DNA of 64,000 nucleotides, taken from positions 3,038,001-3,102,000 of the forward strand of contig CP064987.1 in the NCBI GenBank assembly GCA_016699835.1, in the 5' to 3' direction. Of the stretch, positions 41,447-49,500 are shown one piece after another; position 1 is the stretch's first letter, and the number at the start of each line of letters is the position of its first letter. A program made the position numbers and the translations under genes. Source of the DNA: Phycisphaerales bacterium (GTDB taxonomy: Bacteria > Planctomycetota > Phycisphaerae > Phycisphaerales > UBA1924). The notes beneath the pieces were generated by a model, which saw only the letters and a list, made by a program, of their open reading frames with translations, ran no database searches and was not told the origin of the DNA.

Positions 41447-43375
41447 ATGCCACAGCACGGAAAGCCTGACCCACGCCGCGTATCTCCAGCCGCCGCCAAT
41501 GGTTCCGATGGTGATCCGCGTTCGTGGCCAGACTGGGTCCGCACCGCCTTCGTCGCCTTCGCCATCTGCATGGTCGCCACCACGGGCATCCTTGCGTTCC
41601 ACCACCTGAAGGTCATGGCCGCTCCAGGTTGCGGCGCCGGTAGCCCCTGTGACCTGGCCGCTCGGAGCGAGTGGGCCAAGGTCCCGCCCTCGACCGGCAT
41701 GCCTATCGCCTTCATTGGGCTGGCGTACTCGATCGCCATGCTCGCCGCCCTCCTCGTCGCCAAGCCGCCTTACCCGCGGGCGCTCGGGTGGATCTCCCGT
41801 GCCGCCGCCATCGGCTCGCTGGTCTATTTCGGCATCATGCTCGGCGCGAAGATGATGTGCTCGTATTGCACGGCGTATCACACGGCAGCGATCGCTCTCG
41901 CCATCGCGATGCGCCGCGCCACGCGCGCCCCGTCATCGGTCGCCCCGCGCGTCCTCCCCGTCTTCTTCATCACGGCCCTCGTTGCTCTGGCGGCGTTGCA
42001 GGGGTCGTATCTCGCCTTCGTCGATCAGCAGAAGTCCGAACTCGCCGAGTCCACCAAACGCATCGCCGAAGCGACCCGCGCCGGGGAGACAGGAGCAGTC
42101 AACACTCCGAACACCAACAACGCGACTCCATCCAACGCCACAACTCCTACAACCTCAATACCCCACCCCACGTCCGCGCCTTTCGAGGGCCGCTATCGCC
42201 TTGGTCCCGAGGTTTCGCCCGTTCGTGTCGTGCTCTACACCGACTACCAGTGCCCGGATTGCAAGGGCATCGAGGCCCAACTCGAGGCGTCGATCGCCGC
42301 CCATCCGGATCTCGCGGCCTCCATCAAGCACTTCCCGATGTCCACGACATGCAACCCGCGCCTCACACAGAACTACCACGCCGATGCCTGCTTCGCGGCC
42401 TATGCCGCCGAGATCGCTGGGAAACTCGGCGGTTCCGAGGCGTTCTGGAAGATGCACCGCTGGCTTTTCTCGGTCAATGGCTCCTTCGACGCGGTGACCC
42501 TCCGCGCCGCCGTGACCAAGCAGGGTCTCAACGCCGATCGCTTCATGCCCTTGATGGAATCGCCCGAGATCAACGCGTTGATCGCGAGCGATGTTGACGA
42601 GGCCTGGTCGCGCGGCATCGATCACACGCCCATGATCTTCGTCAACGGCGTCGAACTCCGTGGCTACACCATCCCCAACGCCCTCACCCAGGCGATCGAT
42701 GCGGCGTATGCGGCTCGCCCCGCGCCCGCGACCGCCGCCACCGACTCGCCCCTCGACGCGGCCGGTCGCGCCATCGATCTGTGGCAGAAATCCCCGGCCG
42801 CCACCATTCCCGCGTCGCTCTTCGCCCACGCCTTCGGCCCATCGAACTCGCCCGTGCAGGTCGTGATGTTCGGCGATCTGAACGAGCCGGGCACCGCCGA
42901 GGCCGACACCGTGCTTCGTGCGTTCACCTCCGGCGGCTCGTACCAGATCCGCTACGCCTTCGCGCACTTCCCGGTGAACACCGACTGCAACTCCCAGACC
43001 GAGGTGAACCTCCACCCGTATGCGTGCCACGCCGCGAAACTCCTGGAGGCGTCCGCGTTTGTCGCCGGCGACAACGGGTATGCCGCCGCTCTTGATTGGA
43101 TCCTCGCGCATCGCGCGACGTACGAGCCTGAGGCGGCCCTCGCGGGCGTCGCCGGCGCGATCGGCGCCCAACCCTCGGCCCTTGTCGACGCCATGAGCCT
43201 GCCTGACGTTCAGGCGAAGATCAACAGCGACACGGCGCTCGCCAAGCAACTCGGGATTCGCGAGATTCCCTTCATCCTCATCAACGGGAAGCACGCGAGA
43301 TCGTGGAAGGTCGGCGAGGAGAATCTTCTCCCCAAACTCTTCGAGAAGGCCCGCGATCTTGCCACCAAGCCCTGA
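41447..43375 (+). CDS. VKOR-DsbA-DsbA fusion, membrane disulfide-forming enzyme
   Basis: A 642-residue protein. Residues 30-190 form a VKOR domain with about five membrane segments, loop cysteines C62 and C68 and the active pair C138-C141 (CSYC). A Thr/Asn-rich linker (about 205-245) leads to a thioredoxin-fold domain with CPDC (C269-C272) and a TP cis-proline site (HTPMIF). A second similar domain (about 455-640) has GDLNEPG where the CxxC should be and EIPFILING as cis-proline region. VKOR reoxidises DsbA-like partners via quinone and so drives disulfide bond formation. The gene is divergent from the 60-cysteine secreted protein. Confidence 0.9.
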   Translation: MPQHGKPDPRRVSPAAANGSDGDPRSWPDWVRTAFVAFAICMVATTGILAFHHLKVMAAPGCGAGSPCDLAARSEWAKVPPSTGMPIAFIGLAYSIAMLAALLVAKPPYPRALGWISRAAAIGSLVYFGIMLGAKMMCSYCTAYHTAAIALAIAMRRATRAPSSVAPRVLPVFFITALVALAALQGSYLAFVDQQKSELAESTKRIAEATRAGETGAVNTPNTNNATPSNATTPTTSIPHPTSAPFEGRYRLGPEVSPVRVVLYTDYQCPDCKGIEAQLEASIAAHPDLAASIKHFPMSTTCNPRLTQNYHADACFAAYAAEIAGKLGGSEAFWKMHRWLFSVNGSFDAVTLRAAVTKQGLNADRFMPLMESPEINALIASDVDEAWSRGIDHTPMIFVNGVELRGYTIPNALTQAIDAAYAARPAPATAATDSPLDAAGRAIDLWQKSPAATIPASLFAHAFGPSNSPVQVVMFGDLNEPGTAEADTVLRAFTSGGSYQIRYAFAHFPVNTDCNSQTEVNLHPYACHAAKLLEASAFVAGDNGYAAALDWILAHRATYEPEAALAGVAGAIGAQPSALVDAMSLPDVQAKINSDTALAKQLGIREIPFILINGKHARSWKVGEENLLPKLFEKARDLATKP

Positions 43376-43421
43376 GCCACACCATTCCGTGCCGGGGGGA
43401 CCGAGGCTCGTATCCTTGCCT

Positions 43422-43862
43422 ATGGACCTGTGCCGAGGATCCGACGCGGTGACCGAGGGCATCCGCGTGGTTGCCACACCGGGCTACGACGCGACCGAGT
43501 CCGATCCGGACGCTCGGCTGTTCGTCTTCACCTATCGCATCCGCATCACCAACGAGGGCGATCGCCCCGTGAAGTTGCTCTCGCGCCGCTGGGTAATCGT
43601 CGATGCCGACGGCGAACGCACCGTCGTCCGAGGCGAGGGCGTGGTCGGGCAGCAACCCGAACTCAAACCCGGCGAGCACTTCGACTACGCGAGTTTCTGC
43701 CGCCTCACACGCCCCTGGGGCACGATGGAGGGGACGTATCTCATGCGCGACCTCTCGCCTCGCTCGGGCGAGAGTGATGCGCCGGATGACAAGGCGGAAC
43801 TCTTCGAGATCGCCGTCGGTCGGTTCTTTCTAGTCGCGCCAAAAGACGTGAGCGCGACCTGA
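43422..43862 (+). CDS. apaG: ApaG-like protein
   Basis: A 146-residue protein of the ApaG fold (fibronectin III-like beta sandwich). Conserved runs include VFTYRIRITNEGD, VKLLSRRWVIVD, GEGVVGQQPELKPG and GTMEGTYLMRD. The biochemical role of ApaG is unsettled; it has been linked to cobalt/magnesium resistance and diadenosine tetraphosphate metabolism. The ATG at 43422 gives a 14-residue lead; a GTG at 43449 lies closer to GAGG and fits the family length better. It is 46 bases after the VKOR-fusion gene. Confidence 0.88.
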   Translation: MDLCRGSDAVTEGIRVVATPGYDATESDPDARLFVFTYRIRITNEGDRPVKLLSRRWVIVDADGERTVVRGEGVVGQQPELKPGEHFDYASFCRLTRPWGTMEGTYLMRDLSPRSGESDAPDDKAELFEIAVGRFFLVAPKDVSAT

Positions 43863-43893
43863 TCGATGTTGACGCGAATAGCCCGGAGTCGAA

Positions 43894-44145
43894 TCACTCG
43901 CCGATCAGGTAGAACGAGGGTATGGCCTCGGTCACGGTTGTGAACTCGCCCGATTCGCCGGTCGCCAGGACGTGCTGATACGCCCACAACTGCCCGCCCA
44001 CGGTGTCGCCCGCGGCGAGGCAGAACGGACGGCTCTGCAATGCTCCAAGCGTCACCGTGTGCGACGACGAGGACGAGCAGCCCCCGGCCATGCACGCGAG
44101 AACGCCGACCATGCCCAGAACGCCGAAAGTAGTAACGCGACGCAT
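43894..44145 (-). CDS. Small lipoprotein of unknown function
   Basis: Encodes 83 residues. The N-terminus is a lipoprotein signal peptide: Arg-Arg, a hydrophobic core and a lipobox-like ACMAGGC followed by five Ser. The mature part is about 60 residues, without Cys pairs or known motifs. GGAG lies nine bases before the ATG, and the frame has normal codon use, so the gene is credible despite its size. It is transcribed away from the TPS operon and toward apaG. Confidence 0.72.
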   Translation of the reverse strand: MRRVTTFGVLGMVGVLACMAGGCSSSSSHTVTLGALQSRPFCLAAGDTVGGQLWAYQHVLATGESGEFTTVTEAIPSFYLIGE

Positions 44146-44419
44146 CGGATCTTCTCCAGTCTGAGCGGTGCCCGCTCTGGTTCTCGGAATCGACCGATCC
44201 GACGGGCGGCTTCACACAATCGCCGAAACTCGTCCGAGATGCAAGCGGTTCCAGGAACAATCTTGACGCATCCCGGAAGTCGTGGTGAAGTTATCGCCCC
44301 GGCCGTCCGATGTTTCTGGTCACGGCCCACCCAAACCGGGAGCCGTCGCGTTGAGATGGGAAAGATTGGTTGGCTGGGTAACATCGCTCGCCAATCACTC
44401 CTTCCGGGAGACAATCGTG

Positions 44420-46381
44420 ATGAAGACCGGCTTGAAGAATCTACAGACCGTCGTCGTACTGGGCATGGCTGCGCTCGCCACATTCGCGGCGCCGTCACTC
44501 GCGCGCCAGGACACGCCCCCAGCGATTGAATCGACTCCCGCCGCGTCGGAGGAGACGTTTCTCATTCGCAAGGTCTTCGTTCGATACACAACCGAGAACT
44601 CGGCCCACCCAACCAGCGATGAAGTCCTCGCGACCACGATCCCGCTGGTCATGGACAACGGCGTGTTGCGTCTTCCCCGTGAGGGCGAGGCCGCGGGCCT
44701 GATTCCGCTCGCCCAGATCGCCGAGACCGCAGGCGAGCCGCGTGTCGATTCGCAGACACTTCAGGCCATACAAGCCGCCGTCGCCGCGCGAATCCTCGAC
44801 ATGGGGTACGCGGTGGTCTCGGCGAACATCGATCCGGGCGAGTTTAAGCCCGTGAGCGAGGATCGCCGGTATGTGGACCTCCGCCCCGCGGGGAACGACG
44901 AACTCACCGTCATCGTCCTCATGGGCGAGATTACGAGCCTCACGACCAAGGCCAAGGGCGAGCGATTCGATCCGGAGAAGGACACGATCGTCAACAACGC
45001 GTCGCACGCAAAGGTTATCGAGCACTCGCCCGTGCAGCCCGCCACCGACGAACAGAAGGCCCCCGACGGGCCGGCCCGCTTCGACCTCATCCGTCGCGAC
45101 CAGGTGGACGAGTACACCGCACGCCTCTCGCGTCACCCGGGCCGACTCGTCGAGTACGCGCTCGGCGTCGCGGGCACCGGCCCCGCCGACATCGACATGG
45201 AGTACCTCGTCACCGAGAACAAGCCCTGGCTCATCTTCGGGCAGATCTCCAACACCGGCTCGGCCTCGACCTCGCGCCTCCGCGAGCACCTTGGGTTCAT
45301 TCACAACCAACTCACCGACAACGACGACACGCTCCAGATCGGCTACCACACCGCCAACTTCAAGGACTCGCACACGCTCTACGCCTCCTACGAAGCGCCC
45401 TGGATGGAGTCGCAGGAACTCCGCTGGCGCGTCTCGGGGTCGTGGTACGACTACGTCGCCTCGGAGGTGGGACTCGCCGGCGCCGACTTCGAGGGCAACG
45501 GTTGGGACCTGGGCGCCCAGGCGATCTGGAACTTCTTCCAGAAGGGCGATCTCTTCGTGGACCTCCTCGCGGGCGCCAATCTGAAGCACGTCAGCGTGGA
45601 CAACAACCTCGCCGCGATCTCCGGAAGCGACAACTTCCTGGTCCCCGGCGTCTACCTCCGCCTGCAGCAGCACCGCGGCACGTTCCGCACCGACGCGACC
45701 GCCGGCTTCGAGTTCAACATCGGCGGCCTCGCCGGAACCGACGACGACCTCGACGCGCTCGGTCGCATCGACGCCGATAAAGACTGGCTGGTCTTCAAGG
45801 CCGACGCCACCCACTCGTTCTATCTCGAGCCGTTCTTCCCCGAACTCTTCGGGACCACGCCCGGCGAGTTCTCGCAGAAAGGCCACGAGATCGCTCTGGC
45901 GCTCCACGCCCAGGCCGCCCTCGGCAGCCGCCTGATCCCCAACGAGCAGATCGTCGCGGGCGGGCTGTACACCGTGCGGGGGTATCCCTACGCCCTGGTC
46001 GCGGGCGACTCGGCCCTGATTGGCTCGGTCGAGTATCGCTACCACGTGACCCAGTTCCTGGGCACCTCGGAGCAAGCCGGCGAGTTCTTTGGCGATCCGT
46101 TCCGCTGGCGCCCGCAGTACGAACTGGGCCCGACCGACTGGGACCTGGTCCTCAAGGCCTTCCTCGACGCCGGCCGGGTGATGAACAGTGATCGCCAGTC
46201 ATTCGAGGCGGATTCGACTCTGGTTGGCATTGGCATTGGAGCCGAGTTCTCGATCCGGCGTAACTTCAGCGCCCGCCTGGATTGGGGCTTTGCCATGAAG
46301 GACGTTCTGGATTCGACCGGTAACGAACGCGAAAACTCGGGTCACAATGAGCTCTCGTTCGTTATTACGGTCGTCTATTGA
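44420..46381 (+). CDS. TpsB-type outer-membrane transporter (ShlB/FhaC family)
   Basis: A 653-residue protein with a signal peptide (about 1-30). POTRA-like domains follow; RPAGNDELTVIVLMGEIT is a typical POTRA strand. The C-terminal half is a beta barrel in which VRGY at 519-522 is the conserved tip motif of the substrate-translocating loop. FhaC-type pores secrete one large partner protein. The ATG at 44420 has GGGAG nine bases upstream. The partner, a TpsA gene, starts 145 bases after its stop. The order tpsB then tpsA is one of the usual arrangements. Confidence 0.9.
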   Translation: MKTGLKNLQTVVVLGMAALATFAAPSLARQDTPPAIESTPAASEETFLIRKVFVRYTTENSAHPTSDEVLATTIPLVMDNGVLRLPREGEAAGLIPLAQIAETAGEPRVDSQTLQAIQAAVAARILDMGYAVVSANIDPGEFKPVSEDRRYVDLRPAGNDELTVIVLMGEITSLTTKAKGERFDPEKDTIVNNASHAKVIEHSPVQPATDEQKAPDGPARFDLIRRDQVDEYTARLSRHPGRLVEYALGVAGTGPADIDMEYLVTENKPWLIFGQISNTGSASTSRLREHLGFIHNQLTDNDDTLQIGYHTANFKDSHTLYASYEAPWMESQELRWRVSGSWYDYVASEVGLAGADFEGNGWDLGAQAIWNFFQKGDLFVDLLAGANLKHVSVDNNLAAISGSDNFLVPGVYLRLQQHRGTFRTDATAGFEFNIGGLAGTDDDLDALGRIDADKDWLVFKADATHSFYLEPFFPELFGTTPGEFSQKGHEIALALHAQAALGSRLIPNEQIVAGGLYTVRGYPYALVAGDSALIGSVEYRYHVTQFLGTSEQAGEFFGDPFRWRPQYELGPTDWDLVLKAFLDAGRVMNSDRQSFEADSTLVGIGIGAEFSIRRNFSARLDWGFAMKDVLDSTGNERENSGHNELSFVITVVY

Positions 46382-46478
46382 GGTCTGTCCGGGTTATTCC
46401 GACCCAAATTCTCTGAATTGGTTGCCAAACCCCGGTTCCTCGTTCACACTATGGGTGTAGGACGAAGAGCGGCCCATC

Positions 46479-46530
46479 CTCCCGGCGGGGAGAAATGGTT
46501 GCTCTGGTATTGGGGAGCAACCGAAGATGA
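46479..46530 (+). promoter_or_regulatory. Tandem hairpins and possible leader peptide before tpsA
   Basis: CTCCC (46479-46483) pairs with GGGAG (46488-46492). Then GGTTGCTC (46497-46504) pairs with GAGCAACC (46515-46522), which buries the GGGGAG ribosome binding site of tpsA (46512-46517). A mini frame from ATG 46495 encodes MVALVLGSNRR, and its stop TGA (46528-46530) overlaps the tpsA ATG in ATGA. Translation of the mini frame could open the second hairpin. The SD-like GGGGAG is only 2 bases before the mini ATG, so its use is uncertain. Confidence 0.45.
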
Positions 46531-49500
46531 GCCGACTCACGACCCGCAGCACCGTTGTCCGTTGTCGCCACACGATGGCCCTGGCCCTTGCCGCTGGAGC
46601 CGCGGGTGGCCTGGCCGGCGTGTCCCTTGCCAACCCGACCGGGCAGCAGGTCGTCGCGGGGAGCGCGACCTTCGCGCAGCAGGGCGCGACGACGACGATC
46701 ACCGCGTCGAACAACGCGATCATCAACTACCAGACGTTCAACATCGCCCAGGGCGAGACCGTCCGCTTCGTGCAGCCCACCGCCGCCTCGCGCGTCCTCA
46801 ACCGGATCCAGAGCAACGCACCCTCAACGATCAACGGCAACCTCCAGGCCAACGGCATCGTCTACCTCGTCAACCGCTCGGGGATCATGTTCGGCGCCAA
46901 CTCGGTGGTGAACGTCGGCGGGCTGTACGCTGCCGCTGGCAACATCGCCAACGACGACTTCCTCAACAGCATCGATCACTTCACGAATGTCCAGGGCACG
47001 ATCCGCATGGACGGCTCGATCAGCGCCCAATCCGCCGCCATTGTGGCGCGCCAGATCACGAACAACGGCGCGATCAACGCCGATGGCGGGTGGATCGTCA
47101 TGGCCGCCGGAAACGACGTCCTCTTGCGCCAGGAGAACAGCCGGATGTACGTCCGCCTGGACGGGCGCGACGCCGAGACCCAGACGCAGGGCACGCGGAA
47201 CTCCGCCGCCAAGGCCAGCGACCCGGCCAGCATCCGCAACACCGGCTCGATCTCCGCCGACGACGGGCACATCTCCATGGCCGCCGGCGACATGCTGGGC
47301 CTCGCCCTCCTCAACCAGGGCGTCATCAACGCCCACGGCGGTACGGTCGACATGATCGCAACCCACGGCACGGTCATCAATGCAGGCACCATCGACGTCG
47401 GCGTCGGTCCGGGTCAGGCGGGCGATGTTTCGATCCACGGTGTCTTTGTCACCAACTCGGGCCGCGTCCGCGCCGACGCCGAGTCGGGTCACGCCGGGAA
47501 CATCGAACTCGTCAGCACCAAGGGCACCACGCTCACCAACGGCTCGCTTGTCGCTTCCAACGGCGGCAACGGCGTCGCCGACGGCGGCACCATCCTCATC
47601 GATTCCACCCAAGGCCGCACCGTCGTCGAGAAGCAGGCCCGCCTCGACATCTCCGGCGGGAAGGCCGGCGGCCACGGCGGATCCATGGAGATCAGCGCCG
47701 CCACCACGATGTCGCTCAAGGGCATCCTGATCGGCGACACCCTCGCGGGCTATGCCGCCGCGCGACTCGTCATCGATCCCGCCATCGTCATCATCGCCCT
47801 CGAGCAGCCCGACACCATGCCCTCGGACTCGGCCTTCGTCTCCGTCGCGAGCATCGAGGGCTTCCAGGGCGACACCACCATCCTCGCCGACAACGACATC
47901 TTCGTCCTCTCCAGCATCCACAAGGACGTTGGCGGGCTCACGCTGCTCGCCGGGAACGACATCCAGTTCTGCGGCTATGAGCCGGACCCGACCTGCCCCG
48001 GTCGCTGGAGGCCTCGGATCAAGAACTGGTGCACGACGCCGAATCCCTGCGGCCCGACGGGTGGCTCGTGCGACATCACCATCAGCGCTGATTATCTCGA
48101 CTTCCAGGCCGGCCACAGCATCCTCGACATGACGTCCACCGGCGCCATCCTCGAGGCGACCACCGGCGACATCCACCTCCTCGCGACGACCGGCCGCGCC
48201 GAGTTCGGCCTTGCCTCGGTCGCGCCGCAACGGATCGTCTCGATCACCCAGGCCGAGAGCCGGGTGATCCGTGGCGGGACCGATTCCTTCCTCGAAGATC
48301 CTGAGAACACGCATCTCGTCGTGAACATCACCAATGGAAGCCTCACCTTCGCCCCCCAGTCCAACGGCACGCGGGTCCCGCAGTCGTACTACCGCCTCGA
48401 CGCCTCGGCCAAGGGCGATCTCACCGTCGACGCCCAACTCGAGTCCGCGACAGATATTCTGTTGACTGCCGGGAAAGACCTCATCATCAACGACAACATC
48501 CACGCCACCGACGACGCCGTCCTCCATGGCGGGGCCGGCGGCGCGGGGATCGTCGTCTGGTGCCGCACGGGTCTCGATGTCTGGGGCACCGACATCGCGC
48601 TCATCGCCGGCGATGGGAACGGAACCTCCTCGTTCATCCAGGCCCAGGAGTTCCACCCCATGTTCCGTGGGGGCGGCGGCGGCGACACGCGTCCGGACAG
48701 TTTCACTTTCCGCCAGGACGCCGCCGTCACCAGCGCGCTCCTTCCTCTCGGCTCCCAGTTCGGCGCTTCGACGCTGGGCATGATCTACAACATCGAGTCT
48801 GTCAACGCCAGCGTCAAACTCTCCGACGCCAACCAGGTCACGGGCACCATCCTCACCATCAGCAGCCTCACGGGCACCAGCATCAACGACAACCTCAGCC
48901 TTACCTCCCTCGAGGTCTTCGGCTCCACCGCCCTGGCCGGCGATGTCGCCTCCACGGGAACGCAGACCTATCACGGCCCCGTCACCGTCGATGGCGACCG
49001 CACGCTCACCGCCTCGACCGTCACCCTCGACTCGACCCTCGACGGCACGTCCGGCGGCGACGCCGATCGCCTCACGATCGACGCCGACCTCGTCGCCAAT
49101 GGCCAGATCGGCGGCAACTCGCCCCTCGAGGAACTCACCATCACCCGCTCCACCGTCCTGGGCACCGACCTCGTCCGCACCGAGGGCGACCAGACCTATG
49201 GCGGGCACCTGACGCTCACCCAGAACACCACGCTCGAGAGCCTCACCGGCACCGTCGCGTTCGGCGCTGGGCTAGACGCCGCCACCGGCGCCATCGTCGA
49301 TCTCGATGTCATTGGCAACATGCGTGCCGATGGGCCCATCGGTCAGACCAATCCGCTCAACACACTCGACGTCACCGGCGCCAGCACGCTCAACGGCGGC
49401 CTCGTCCGCACCACCGGCGAGCAGTCCTATGGCGGCCCCGTCGTCCTCGGCGCCGACACGCTCATCGAATCCACCACCGGCGCCACGCTCACCTTCAACG

